A stretch of DNA of 64,000 nt from Saccharothrix luteola (GCF_020859565.1 NZ_JAJHUO010000016.1:135269-199268); one strand, 5' to 3'. Shown: positions 15,195 to 24,023, counted from the stretch's first letter. Program-made: numbers and translations. Notes: generated by a model not told the origin, from the sequence alone.

Positions 15195-16247
15195 TCAGTC
15201 CTGTGGTGTGGTGGCCTTCGCGCTCGGCTGGTGAGCGGAGGGCTTGGCGCGGTGGTGGCGCTCGGCACGGCGTCGGGAGCGCAGGCTGGTCAGGACGACG
15301 GTCCCGAGCACACCGATGATCACCGCCAGGGACACGGGGGTGGGGATCTCGGGCACGCCCGGCCAGATGCCGTGCGCCCAGTGCAGCACGAGCTTCGTCC
15401 CGATGAACGCGAGGATGACGGCCAGCCCGTGGTTGAGGTGGACGAGCTTGGCCAGGGCGGTGTGCAGCACGAAGTACAGGGCGCGCAGGCCGAGCAGGGC
15501 GAACGCGTTCGTGGCGAACACCAGGTAGGGGTCGTCGGTGATGCCGTAGACCGCGGGCACGGAGTCCACGGCGAAGACCATGTCGGTGGCGAAGACGGCG
15601 ACCACGACGACGGCCAGCGGCGTGAGCGCGCGTCGGCCGTGTTCGCGCACCGTGAGGCGGGTGCCGCGGTAGTCGTCGGTGACGGGCATCAGCCGCCGCA
15701 ACAGCCGGACCGACCGCATCCCGGAGACCTCGTGCACGACGACGCTACCGGTGAGCGCCTCGTGGAGGATCTTCACCGCCGAGGCGAACAGGATGAGCCC
15801 GAACACCAGGAACGCCCAAGTCCCGGCAGCCAGCATGGCCGCGCCGGCGGCGATGAACACGCCGCGCAGCACCAACGCGCCGACGATGCCGAAGAGCAGG
15901 ACGCGCTGCTGCACGTCGGAGGGGACGGCGAAGACGGCGAGCAGCAGCATGAACACGAACAGGTTGTCCACCGACAAGGATTTCTCGACCACGAACCCCG
16001 TCATGAACTCCAGGGCGCGGTCACTGCCGGCGGCGCTCCACAGCCAGGCCGCGAACACGACCGGCAGGGACAGGTAGAACGCCGACCAGCCGACGGCTTC
16101 CCGCATCGAGACCTCGTGCGGGCGGTGGGTGACCGCGAAGTCGGCGAGCAGCAGCGCCACCAGGACCGCGATGCTGACCAACCACAGGCCCGGTGAGCCG
16201 ACGACATCCGGCGCCGGGCTCGGCGGAACCGCTGCTGACAGGGGCAC
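15195..16247 (-). CDS. TerC/Alx-family manganese exporter
   Basis: A 350-residue integral membrane protein with 9 or so helices. The family signature EKSLSVDNLFVFMLLLAVF and the second repeat VFATDMVFAVDSVPAVYGI carry the conserved acidic residues that line the ion path. TerC/Alx proteins move Mn(II) out of the cytoplasm or to exported metalloproteins. GTG start with GGGGAGG 4 bases upstream. The leader is a yybP-ykoY riboswitch, which supports a manganese role. A 43-residue membrane ORF follows directly. Confidence 0.9.
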   Translation of the reverse strand: MPLSAAVPPSPAPDVVGSPGLWLVSIAVLVALLLADFAVTHRPHEVSMREAVGWSAFYLSLPVVFAAWLWSAAGSDRALEFMTGFVVEKSLSVDNLFVFMLLLAVFAVPSDVQQRVLLFGIVGALVLRGVFIAAGAAMLAAGTWAFLVFGLILFASAVKILHEALTGSVVVHEVSGMRSVRLLRRLMPVTDDYRGTRLTVREHGRRALTPLAVVVVAVFATDMVFAVDSVPAVYGITDDPYLVFATNAFALLGLRALYFVLHTALAKLVHLNHGLAVILAFIGTKLVLHWAHGIWPGVPEIPTPVSLAVIIGVLGTVVLTSLRSRRRAERHHRAKPSAHQPSAKATTPQD

Positions 16248-16251
16248 CGGA

Positions 16252-16369
16252 CCTCCCCGAACAGTCGGTGTTCGAGGTCTCCTTCACCCCGGCGGGGCGG
16301 CCTCCCGGGGACATCGACCGAGGTGTCCGTACTGACCGGGTAGGCGCTTGGGAAGTACTCCCCTCGACG
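16252..16369 (-). promoter_or_regulatory. yybP-ykoY manganese riboswitch with translational switch
   Basis: Reading the minus strand, GGGGAGTA (16363-16356) and GGAGACC (16282-16276) are the two conserved ends of the yybP-ykoY aptamer. They are closed by a P1 helix TCGAGG (16367-16362) with CCTCGA (16277-16272). Between them lie GTCAGTACGGAC-type internal-loop sequence and a GC hairpin. The 3' P1 strand can alternatively pair with the ribosome site: GACCTCGAAC with GTTC-(GGG)-GAGGTC, burying GGGGAGG before the terC GTG. Mn(II) would stabilise P1 and free the site. Confidence 0.78.
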
Positions 16370-16469
16370 CTCAGTATCAGCCCGTACGGTCAGCGAGTAA
16401 AGCCCCGGTAAAGGTGGACGGTATCGCTCGATCGGGTACGGCTGTCCGGGCCGGCCCGCCACCTCGGTC

Positions 16470-17648
16470 CTACGCCGCTCCAGGGCCGTCCGCGCCGTGC
16501 GTCAGCGCGTCGAGCCGGGCGCGGGCGCGGTGCACGGCGTACTCGTGGTCGAGGAGCTCGGCGCCGGCGCCGTGGCGGCCGTGGTACATGACCAGGCGCA
16601 CCTGCTCGCGTTGCAGTTCGCGCAGCGCCTTGGCGGCCCGGCGTCCCCGGGCCTTCTTCAGCTGCGTGCGGGCGTGGCGGCGGCGTCGCAGGGACGGCAG
16701 GTCGGCGCGCTCCTCGGGCGTGATGAGGTCGTCGGCGACGAAGTGGTCGGCCAGCACCTTCAGGTAGGAACCTTCCTCCTTGCCCGCGAGCCACCAGATC
16801 AGGTAGCCGACGACGGCGACCGGGACGGCCTTGACGATCATCGCGGGGACGAACCCGAGGTCGGTGAACGCCGGCGAGTTCCAGAAGAAGTGCAGCGACC
16901 ACGCCACCGCGAACGCCGCCGCGGCCACGGCCAGGCGTCGGGCGAACGGCCGGTGCCGCCGGGTCAGGAAGTAGCCGATGCCGAACGCCGAGATGGACGT
17001 GTACATCGCGTGGCTCCAGATCCCGCTGAGGATCCCTCGGGTGCCCAGCATGGCGCCGATGGGCGCGAACTGGTTGTCGATCGGGAACGCGATGGCGGTG
17101 TTGATCGAGTAGGACAGGTCCTCCAGGACCTGGAAGCCCAGGCCGACCATCGCGCCGGCGGCGACCACGGACAGCGCGGTGGGGAACTGGTTGCGGGCCA
17201 CCAGCACCAGCAGGACCACGCCGAAGTACTTGAGGGGCTCCTCGACGCTCGGACCGGCCAGGGCGGCTCACCAGTCGGCCCCGAACTGCGGCCCGCCCAG
17301 CTTGGCCGCCAGCGAGAAGACGGCGCCGTTGGCGGTGACGGCGAGGTAGGTCGCGGCGAAGCCGCCCCAGGCGAACGCCAGCACGTAGCCCAGCGGCGGA
17401 TGCTGCTCGAACAGGTCCAGCGACCGGAAGAACAGCAGCACCGGGATGGTGTAGAGGGTCCACACCACGACGCCGAACAGCACCGCGACGGGCACGATGC
17501 GGTAAGCGGTGAGCAGCTGGGTGGCTTCGAAGAACAGGCCGTTGGCGGTGAAGAACACCATCACCCAGAACGCCACGCGCCGGGGCTGGAAGAAGCTGTC
17601 GACACCGACCGGGGCCAGGACGCCCGGGGTGGGCCTGACGTGGGTCAC
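16470..17648 (-). pseudogene. PrsW-family intramembrane protease interrupted by in-frame TGA
   Basis: A 392-codon frame broken by TGA at codon 127 (17270-17268). Before it, helices such as VAFWVMVFFTANGLFF and an extracellular-type loop end in GGPQFGADW. Directly after it, in the same frame, AALAGPSVEEPLKYFGVVLL carries the EExxK catalytic motif, followed by the conserved WSHAMYTSISAFGIGY and WSLHFFWN histidine segments of PrsW peptidases. The gene starts with GTG at 17648, overlapping the upstream stop by 4 bases. As read it would yield a 126-residue fragment without active site. Causes could be a nonsense mutation, a base error or, less likely, readthrough. Everything else in the frame is intact. 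Confidence 0.75.
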
Positions 17649-18235
17649 GGGCGTGCTCCCGTCATCCGGACGCTGTCGAGCATCTCGTCGACCTGGCCGG
17701 CGGTCCGCTGGTAGGTCTCCACCGCGCTGGGACCGTAGGCGACCACCGACAGGTCGGCCCGCTCGTCCACCACGACCCACGCCCGACCCCGCAGGTGCGG
17801 ACCGGCGTAGGACAGCGCGACACCGGTCAGCCCGCCGGCGGAGTGGAACGAGCTCTCGTCGCCGGTCAGCCGGATCGAGCGGTCGGCGGTGATGCTCCGC
17901 TTGGTCCGCTCGACCTCCGCCGCGGCCGTCCCGTCCCACTCGCCCACGTTCACCGAGAACGTCGCGCCCTGCCCGGCCACCTGCGACCGGCTGCCCGGCG
18001 TGGTGCCCTCGCGGATGAGCGACCACCCGTCCGCGGGCACGTAGGTGACCCCCTGGCCGACCTCGATGGTCGTCCCCGGCGCGATCGGCTCGGCCCCCGA
18101 GGTGTGGTCGTCGACCAGCACCAGCGTGCCGACCAGCACCAGGATCGCCGCGACCACGATCAACGACCCCCACCACGTCCGGTACGGCTCGCGACGGGGC
18201 AAGTCGGGGAGTCCCGCTCCTCCGGTACCGATCAC
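17645..18235 (-). CDS. Single-pass membrane protein of unknown function
   Basis: A 196-residue protein with a short cytoplasmic tail, one transmembrane helix (SLIVVAAILVLVGTLVLV, about residues 24-41) and an extracytoplasmic domain of about 150 residues built of short beta strands (GVTYVPADGWSLI, ATFSVNVGEWDGTAAAEV). GTG start chosen because GGAGGT lies 5 bases upstream; a longer frame upstream is Arg-rich and lacks a ribosome site. It overlaps the PrsW-like gene by 4 bases. The pair recurs as a membrane protease with an anchored partner, so this may be its substrate or regulator (inference). No family name is assigned. Confidence 0.75.
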   Translation of the reverse strand: MIGTGGAGLPDLPRREPYRTWWGSLIVVAAILVLVGTLVLVDDHTSGAEPIAPGTTIEVGQGVTYVPADGWSLIREGTTPGSRSQVAGQGATFSVNVGEWDGTAAAEVERTKRSITADRSIRLTGDESSFHSAGGLTGVALSYAGPHLRGRAWVVVDERADLSVVAYGPSAVETYQRTAGQVDEMLDSVRMTGARP

Positions 18236-18362
18236 GCCGCCACCTCCGCGGTCGAGCCGATCCGAGCCCGGACGAGTATGTGCACGGGCGACTGCCACCC
18301 GCATGACGAGAGGCCGGAGCCCGATCCGAGGCCGGTCGCCGTCAACCCGAACGTCGTGGGGT

Positions 18363-19676
18363 TCAGGCGACGGCGCAGGCCGCCCCGTTGAGGGTGAACG
18401 AGGACGGTTCGCCGGTGTTGCCGGTGTGGTTGGCCTGGAAGCCCAGGGTCACCGACGTGCCGGGCGCGATGGCGGTGTTGTACGAGACGTTGCGGGCGGT
18501 CACCGCGCCGGTGGTCGGCGCGTAGGTGGCGCTCCAGCCGCTGGTGATGGTCTGCCCGCCGGGGAGGGTGAAGGCGAGGCTCCAGCCGTTGACCGCCGTG
18601 CTGCCGGTGTTGGTGACGGTGATCGACGCGGTCAGGCCGGTGTTCCAGGCGCTCACGGTGTAGGCGACCCGGCACCCGTCACCGGGCTGCGGCGTCGTGG
18701 TCGTGGTGGTCGTGGTGCTGGTCGTCGTAGTCGTAGTCGTGCTGGTGGGCGGGGTGCCGTCGAGACCGAAGAAGCGGATGACCTGGGCCGCGTCGACGGG
18801 GATGTTGTGGGTGACGCCCTGCATGCTGATGGCCTCGACCGGCGCCATGCCCCCGGTGCTGCCGTAGCGGGTGCGGGTGTAGCCGGACTGCGGTGTGTCG
18901 GTGAACGTCGGCGTCTGGCTCAGGCCGTGGACGTTGGTCCACTGCTTGACCTGTTCGCCGAAGTTGGGGTAGCGCAGGGTGTCGTCGTTGGTCCCGTGCC
19001 AGATCTGCATCCTCGGCCTGGGCCCGGTGTAGCCGGGGTAGGCGGCGCGCACCAGGTCGCCCCACTGCTGCGGTGTCTTGATCGACTGGCCGCTGGAGCA
19101 CTGGCTGTTCCACTCCGAGCCGTTGGTGGTGGCGAAGCACGCGAACGGCACGCCCGCGAACGAGGCGCCGGCGTTGAACACGTCGGGGTACACGCCGAGC
19201 AGCACGTTGGTCATCATCGCGCCGGAGGAGGTGCCGGTGGCGAAGATGCGGCCGGGGTCGGCGTTGTGGCGCTGCTTGACGTAGTCGACCATCGCCATCA
19301 GCCCGACCGGGTCGCTGCCACCGCCCCGGCGCAGCGCCGCCGCCGAGGACACGTCCCAGCACTTGCTGCTGCGGGTCACCGTCGGGTAGATCACGACGAA
19401 GCCGTACCGGTCGGCCAGGGACGCGTACTGGGTCTGGGAGTGGAACCCCGGCCCGGACCCGCCGCAGTAGTGGATCGCCAGCAGGATCCCGGGTTTGGCC
19501 GCCACCCGGTCCGGCACGTACAGGTGCATCTGCAGGTTGGTCGGGTTGGTGCCGAAGTTCGTCACCTGGGTCAGGCTCGCGGCCGACGCCTGCGGTGCGG
19601 CGAACGCCACCAACGCCGCGACCATCGCCCCCGCGACCGCCAGGATGGCGCCGGGTACCCACTTCTTCAGGTTCAT
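18363..19676 (-). CDS. Secreted CE1-type esterase with C-terminal CBM2
   Basis: A 437-residue exported enzyme. Signal peptide of about 33 residues ends at AAPQASA; the catalytic domain is PHB-depolymerase/feruloyl-acetylxylan-esterase type (CE1), with nucleophile motif GTSSGAMMTN near residue 150, oxyanion region HYCGGSG and a C-terminal His in GVTHNIPV. A threonine-only linker of about 18 residues leads to a roughly 100-residue CBM2 (starting CRVAYTVSAWNTGL, ending NGAACAVA) with its paired cysteines and exposed Trp residues. It would remove acetyl or feruloyl groups from xylan while bound to cellulose. ATG with GAGGAA 9 bases upstream. Confidence 0.88.
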   Translation of the reverse strand: MNLKKWVPGAILAVAGAMVAALVAFAAPQASAASLTQVTNFGTNPTNLQMHLYVPDRVAAKPGILLAIHYCGGSGPGFHSQTQYASLADRYGFVVIYPTVTRSSKCWDVSSAAALRRGGGSDPVGLMAMVDYVKQRHNADPGRIFATGTSSGAMMTNVLLGVYPDVFNAGASFAGVPFACFATTNGSEWNSQCSSGQSIKTPQQWGDLVRAAYPGYTGPRPRMQIWHGTNDDTLRYPNFGEQVKQWTNVHGLSQTPTFTDTPQSGYTRTRYGSTGGMAPVEAISMQGVTHNIPVDAAQVIRFFGLDGTPPTSTTTTTTTSTTTTTTTTPQPGDGCRVAYTVSAWNTGLTASITVTNTGSTAVNGWSLAFTLPGGQTITSGWSATYAPTTGAVTARNVSYNTAIAPGTSVTLGFQANHTGNTGEPSSFTLNGAACAVA

Positions 19677-20193
19677 CGGACCGTTTCCTCGCAGGTGAGC
19701 AGGAGACGGGGTCCGCTGCGCGCTGCCCGCCTCCCGACGTCGGTGTCGGGGGTGGTGAAATGTTACGCAGTATCGAGCGAAACAGTTCGAACCGGCAAGA
19801 CCCGGAACGTTCTGCCCGTCTCATTAGCGTCGGTTGCGAGCGGGTTCACCCCTGTGGAGCAGCGTGGGGCGGCCGATTCGCGTAACGAGGAGAGTCGGTT
19901 GTGGACAGTCCATTTCGGATTCGAGGTGGTCCCGCGGCCCGCGCGGGTCGTCTCCCACGTCCTCGACCCGGGCAGACCTGCCCGACGCGCTACCCCGACG
20001 GCTGCTCAAGCCCATCTTCGTCCGGGAAACGCGATGAACCCACCCGTGACCAGCCCATTCCCGACAACCACCGACCAGGGCCGCACCGACGTCCCCGCCG
20101 GACATCGCGCACCAAGGGTCGCCCGGCTACGGGCACGGCGGCATGAGCGCCATGCTGCTGGACGAGCTCACGGGCTAAGCCTGCGCCGCCGTC
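19677..20193. other. Intergenic region with gene debris
   Basis: This 517-base stretch holds the ribosome site and presumably the promoter of the CE1 esterase at its left, a DnaA-box-like word TTGTGGACAGTC at 19899-19910, and a thioesterase remnant at 20101-20178. The rest shows no ORF with protein-like composition. Confidence 0.5.
20101..20178 (+). pseudogene. Remnant of a PaaI-type hotdog thioesterase
   Basis: A 25-codon stretch reads SPGYGHGGMSAMLLDELTG and then stops. This is the central helix signature of hotdog-fold thioesterases (GxxHGGxxxxxxDE), including the His-Gly-Gly turn and the catalytic acid. There is no start codon, no ribosome site, and the frame upstream is stopped at 20047. 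Only the core helix survives, so it is a decayed fragment. Confidence 0.45.
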
Positions 20194-20388
20194 TCACGCT
20201 TCGCCCTTCACGTGGCGCACGACGGCGTCGGGACTGGGCAGGATGACGGTTTCGTGCCCGTCCTCGAACCGCACCCGGTAGGGCGGCTCGCCGTCCTTGC
20301 CCAGCACTTCGAGGATCTCGGCGGTGCGGTCGTGCTGCCCGACGACCTTGCCGTGCACCACCAGCTCGTCACCGACGCCTGCCCGCAT
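20194..20388 (-). CDS. DUF1918 small protein
   Basis: A 64-residue protein matching the DUF1918 pattern: an N-terminal MRAGVGDELVVHGKVVGQHD, then RTAEILEVLGKDGEPPYRVR and a closing FEDGHETVILPSPDAVV. The family is predicted to fold as a small beta barrel (SH3-like) and is widespread in actinobacteria as single genes; the function is unknown. ATG with GAGGAGG 7 bases upstream. Confidence 0.88.
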   Translation of the reverse strand: MRAGVGDELVVHGKVVGQHDRTAEILEVLGKDGEPPYRVRFEDGHETVILPSPDAVVRHVKGEA

Positions 20389-20518
20389 GGCACATCCTCC
20401 TCAGCCCGCTTCCAGCATGGGACACCCCTGAACGGACCGTCTCGAGCCTCCGGGGGAATGTGCGACACGAACGGGGATCACTTGCCGTGACGCGACTGGT
20501 GGGCAGGCGTGCGCCGCC

Positions 20519-20896
20519 TCAGGGCGGTCGGACTTCGTGCACTTCGAGGGGAACGCCCTGCTGGCAGGTCGTGGGTATGCCCGGCTTGGGCGTTCCGCGC
20601 ACCTGGACCGTGAGGCCGGGCCGCAGCAGGGCGCGGTCGCCGCCGAGGAGCAGGTAGTCCTCGGTGTCGGCGTCCAGCACCAGGCAGCCGGCCTCCACAC
20701 CGGTCCGGACGACGCCGGTCACCGTCACGTCGGCGCGGTCACGGGTCGGAGTCCGGGTCGGCGTGGAGGTCGGTGCGGTGGTGGGTGCGGAAGGTGGCAC
20801 GGGTGGTCGGACGTCTTCCGCAGGAGGCGCCCCGCAGGCCGTCGCGGTGAGGACCGCGGCCGTCGCCGCGAGGGCGAACCGATGATGTCGTCGCAT
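20519..20896 (-). CDS. Small secreted (lipo)protein with Pro/Thr linker
   Basis: A 125-residue exported protein. The signal peptide (MRRHHRFALAATAAVLTATAC) ends in a lipobox-like ATAC whose -3 residue is not Leu, so lipidation is possible but not certain. A Pro/Thr-rich linker (about residues 24-52) follows. The C-terminal domain of about 70 residues (VTVTGVVRTGVEAGCLVLDA, YLLLGGDRALLRPG) looks like an OB-type beta barrel with two cysteines. Start at the ATG preceded by GGAGGTGATC. Divergent from capA. Function unknown. Confidence 0.72.
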   Translation of the reverse strand: MRRHHRFALAATAAVLTATACGAPPAEDVRPPVPPSAPTTAPTSTPTRTPTRDRADVTVTGVVRTGVEAGCLVLDADTEDYLLLGGDRALLRPGLTVQVRGTPKPGIPTTCQQGVPLEVHEVRPP

Positions 20897-21040
20897 GGCC
20901 GGATCACCTCCGTTCGGCCGGCTGACGCCCGGCCTTCTCCGGCACGCTTGGTCGGCTACCCGTTTCCGGGGCCGTGCACACGGGTGCCGAGCGGGCGTCG
21001 GAAGTGGTGATCTCCCGGATCCGGGCGGACCATCGACCCG

Positions 21041-22171
21041 GTGGTGACGGTGTTCCTGTGCGGTGACGTGATGACCGGCCGCGGGGTCGACCAGATCCTG
21101 CCGCACCCGGGCGACCCACGGCTGCACGAGCCGTACGTCCGGGACGCGCGGACCTACGTGGCGTTGGCGGAGCAGGAGAACGGTCCGATCCCCCGCCCGG
21201 TCGACTTCGCGTGGCCGTGGGGAGACGCCCTGCACGTGCTGGACCGGGAGGCGCCGGACGTCCGGTTGATCAACCTGGAGACCAGCGTCACGGGTGACGG
21301 CGAGAGGGACGTCGCCAAGCAGTTGCACTACCGGATGAGTCCGGGGAACGTGCCGTGCCTGACCGCGGCCCGACCCGACGCCTGCGCGCTGGCCAACAAC
21401 CACGTGCTCGACTTCGGTCGGCGCGGACTGGTCGACACGCTCGACGCGCTGACCGGCGCCGGGATCGCGGTGGCGGGCGCGGGACGCACCGCGAGCGAGG
21501 CGGAGCACCCGGCAGTCCTGCCCGCCGGTCGCGGGAGCCGGGTCGTCTTCTTCTCGCTCGGGGCGGGATCCAGCGGAATCCCGCACAGTTGGGCTGCCAC
21601 CCGGAACCGGGCCGGGGTCAACCTGCTACCGGACGTGTCCGAGGACGTGGCCCTCGACGTCACCACGCGCGTGTGCCTGATCAAGCGTCCCGGTGACGTC
21701 GTCGTGGCCTCGCTGCACTGGGGATCCAACTGGGGCTACGACGTTCCCGACTCGGACGTCGACTTCGCGCACGCTCTCGTCGACGGCGGGGTGGACATCG
21801 TGCACGGCCACTCCTCTCACCACCCGCGCCCGATCGAGGTCTACCACGGCAAGCTGATCCTGTACGGCTGCGGCGACCTCATCAACGACTACGAAGGCAT
21901 CACGGGCCACGAGGAGTACCGCGACGACCTGCGCCTGCTGTACTTCGCCGCGGTCCGGCCGGACACGGGCCACCTGGTCGGGCTGCGGATGGCCCCGATG
22001 CGCGTCCACCGGATGCGCCTCCACCACACCGACCGTGCCGGCACCGACCACCTGCGTTCGGTCCTCGACCGAATCAGCCACCCGTTCGGGTCACGGGTCG
22101 ACCTGCGAGAGGGCATGCTCGACCTGCGCATGGAAATCAGCGAGCAGAAACCGCCAGGCCGACGTTCCTGA
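21041..22171 (+). CDS. CapA-family metallophosphatase-like protein
   Basis: A 376-residue PGA_cap/CapA-type protein with a calcineurin-like fold. Motifs in order: FLCGDVMTGRGVDQIL at the N-terminus, INLETSVT, ACALANNHVLDFGRRGLVDT, SLHWGSNWGYD, GVDIVHGHSSHHPRPIEVY and LILYGCGDLINDYEG. No signal peptide is apparent, unlike capsule-type CapA, so an intracellular or detached role is possible. GTG start at 21041; a second GTG directly follows and either may be used. Family members act in poly-gamma-glutamate assembly or as phosphatases; the actual role here is unknown. Confidence 0.85.
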   Translation: MVTVFLCGDVMTGRGVDQILPHPGDPRLHEPYVRDARTYVALAEQENGPIPRPVDFAWPWGDALHVLDREAPDVRLINLETSVTGDGERDVAKQLHYRMSPGNVPCLTAARPDACALANNHVLDFGRRGLVDTLDALTGAGIAVAGAGRTASEAEHPAVLPAGRGSRVVFFSLGAGSSGIPHSWAATRNRAGVNLLPDVSEDVALDVTTRVCLIKRPGDVVVASLHWGSNWGYDVPDSDVDFAHALVDGGVDIVHGHSSHHPRPIEVYHGKLILYGCGDLINDYEGITGHEEYRDDLRLLYFAAVRPDTGHLVGLRMAPMRVHRMRLHHTDRAGTDHLRSVLDRISHPFGSRVDLREGMLDLRMEISEQKPPGRRS

Positions 22172-22233
22172 CCGAGTCGGCGACTGTCCACAATAGAGAG
22201 TGTTGCACCGGATCTGTCGCGACGTTCACGCGC

Positions 22234-22704
22234 TCAGCGCGGTGGGCCGAGGACGACTTGGCCGAACTCGTCGGCCGCCTTGGCCATCAGCTCGGGTGAC
22301 AGCTCGAAGCCTGCCGGCCTCGGGGTGGACAGGTCCCGCCCGGCCATGCGGAACATGCCTTCGAGGCCACCGGGGGTGGCGATCATCAGCAGGTCGGCGT
22401 GGTCGGAGGTGATGCGGTAGCCGTGGGGCACGTTGCGGGGCAGGTAGATGATGCCGCCCTCCTCCAGTTCGACCGCGTCCTCGTCGCCCGACCACACCAG
22501 CGCGGTGCCGGAGATCAGCATGAAGATCTCGTCTTCCCTGGTGTGCAGGTGGAACGGTGGCGCTTCGCCCTTCTCGGCGGCGAACCGGCCGACCGTGAGC
22601 TGTCCGCCGGTGGCCGCGCTGTCGAGCAGGACGGAGAACGTGCTGCCGCCGATCCACTCCAGTTGCTGCTGTTCCCCGGGCTGTGCCAGGTGCACCATGC
22701 TCAT
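22234..22704 (-). CDS. Cupin-domain protein
   Basis: A 156-residue single-domain cupin. Motif 1 is PPFHLHTREDEIFMLISG (two His, one Glu) and motif 2 is YLPRNVPHGYRITSD, giving the usual 3-His/1-Glu metal site of quercetinase-like cupins. Such proteins are dioxygenases, isomerases or simple ligand binders; substrate unknown. ATG with GAGGAG 9 bases upstream. Convergent with capA; no operon partner. Confidence 0.85.
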   Translation of the reverse strand: MSMVHLAQPGEQQQLEWIGGSTFSVLLDSAATGGQLTVGRFAAEKGEAPPFHLHTREDEIFMLISGTALVWSGDEDAVELEEGGIIYLPRNVPHGYRITSDHADLLMIATPGGLEGMFRMAGRDLSTPRPAGFELSPELMAKAADEFGQVVLGPPR

Positions 22705-22824
22705 CGAACCGCTCCTCCTCCGACCGCACGTCAGCCAGTTACCTGTTCGAACAGGAAAGTTCGCGTGCCTGTTCCGGGTCGGACTGCGAAGTGGTCCACG
22801 ACACCACTGGCGCGAGGTCGGTCG

Positions 22825-23649
22825 TCAGCGCACGGCGAGCACGAGACGCCGCAGGCCGGCCAACGCGTCGTCCACGACCGTCGAGGGCAGGCGCTTGGTC
22901 ACGTCCAGCATCTCCTGCGTGATCGTCTGGGGCGGCAGGTGCTTGTTGGTCAGCTCGTCGACGTCCTTGACGAAGCCGGTGCAGGCGGTGCCGGCCTGAG
23001 CGGTGGTGATGAGGAACAGGTGGATCGCGGTCCGCGGCTGTCCTTGCGCCTCGTTCCGCGTCCACGTCGACTCGACCGCTTGTGCGCAGGACTTGAGGGA
23101 CTCGCGCAGTTTCACCCCGTGCCAGGTGAGCTTGTCCTGCACCCACTCGGCCAGCAGATCGGTCGCGTACGCCTGGAAGGTGTCCCTCGTGGCGTGGTCC
23201 AGGAAGATCTCGACCCCCGTCGAGGGGCTCGCGGGCGTGGTGCTCACCTCGGCCTTCGCCAGTGAGGGCAGCAGCGTCCAGCCCGGCGCGGGCAACGACG
23301 TGCGGGCCAGGTCCGCTCTCACCGCTCCGGCCAGGTCGTCGTGCACCGGTTGCGTGACGGTGACCCGGGCGGTCGGTGCGGAGACGAGCAGGACCACTTT
23401 GGAGCCGTTGGTGACCTCGACGTCGCCGTTCAGGCGCCGACACGCCGTGACGAACAACGACCAGGGGGCCTGGACCGGGATCGGGGCGCAATAGCGGCCC
23501 GCGGTGGACGCCGTCGGCACGGTCACGGTCGCCGGGAAGGTCGTGGGAGGGGCGTCGCCGGTAGTGGTCGGCCCTGGATCCGAATGTCGGCAACCGGAAG
23601 CGATCAGCACGACGGCCAGTGCGGTGGCAGTGCGGCGCGAGAACGGCAT
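22825..23649 (-). CDS. Putative lipoprotein, unknown function
   Basis: A 274-residue exported protein with a good lipobox (VLIASGC, Cys at residue 20) and a Thr/Pro spacer. The mature domain contains four further cysteines (YCAPIP, FVTACRRL, LKSCAQAV, GTACTGF) that could form two disulfides, and alternating beta (KVVLLVSAPTARVTVTQP) and helical segments (DLLAEWVQDKLTWHG). No family recognised. ATG preceded by GAGGTGG. Next to the orphan ACP but on the opposite strand. Confidence 0.72.
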   Translation of the reverse strand: MPFSRRTATALAVVLIASGCRHSDPGPTTTGDAPPTTFPATVTVPTASTAGRYCAPIPVQAPWSLFVTACRRLNGDVEVTNGSKVVLLVSAPTARVTVTQPVHDDLAGAVRADLARTSLPAPGWTLLPSLAKAEVSTTPASPSTGVEIFLDHATRDTFQAYATDLLAEWVQDKLTWHGVKLRESLKSCAQAVESTWTRNEAQGQPRTAIHLFLITTAQAGTACTGFVKDVDELTNKHLPPQTITQEMLDVTKRLPSTVVDDALAGLRRLVLAVR

Positions 23650-23810
23650 CGCGCCACCTCCTCGATGAGATGAACCCCTGCACAAGGGGTGTCGCAGCGG
23701 AGGGCAGGGCGTTACGGCGCGGGCGCGGCACCGCGTACCGGCATCGGGGCGACGGGGTCCGCCCGCCCTCGGCTCCGACGCCGCCGGGGTGGTGCTCGCG
23801 GTCGGAGGCC

Positions 23811-24023
23811 GTGGTGCACGCGCTCGCCGCACTGCTCGGCACCCAGCCCTCGGCCGTCACGGCGCACGCGAAGTTCACCGATCTCGGGCTGGACTCGCTG
23901 CTCGCCGTCGCCCTCACCCGCAGACTCCACGTGGACCTGGACATCTCCCTGACCCCCGCGGAGGTATGGGCGCACCCGTCGCCCGCCGAACTGGCCGGGC
24001 ACATCGACTCGTCGTTGGGGTAG
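23811..24023 (+). CDS. Orphan acyl carrier protein-like ORF (possible PKS remnant)
   Basis: About 70 residues with an ACP fold: helix 1 VHALAALLGTQPSAV, then the phosphopantetheine site DLGLDSLLAVALTRRL with the serine in the correct GxDSL context, and the end helix PSPAELAGHIDSSLG. The DSLxAVxLxxRL pattern is closer to polyketide-synthase carrier domains than to fatty-acid AcpP. Two adjacent GTG codons (23811, 23814) lie just after GGAGG, so a free-standing protein is possible; the open frame continues upstream but is not protein-like. No ketosynthase or acyltransferase lies nearby, so it may be the surviving 3' end of a PKS. Confidence 0.5.
   Translation: MVHALAALLGTQPSAVTAHAKFTDLGLDSLLAVALTRRLHVDLDISLTPAEVWAHPSPAELAGHIDSSLG

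Noticed and set aside
20034-20246. ATG-initiated ORF starting MNPPVTSPFP
   Set aside because: It becomes Arg-rich in the frame opposite to the thioesterase remnant and runs into the DUF1918 gene; no ribosome site.
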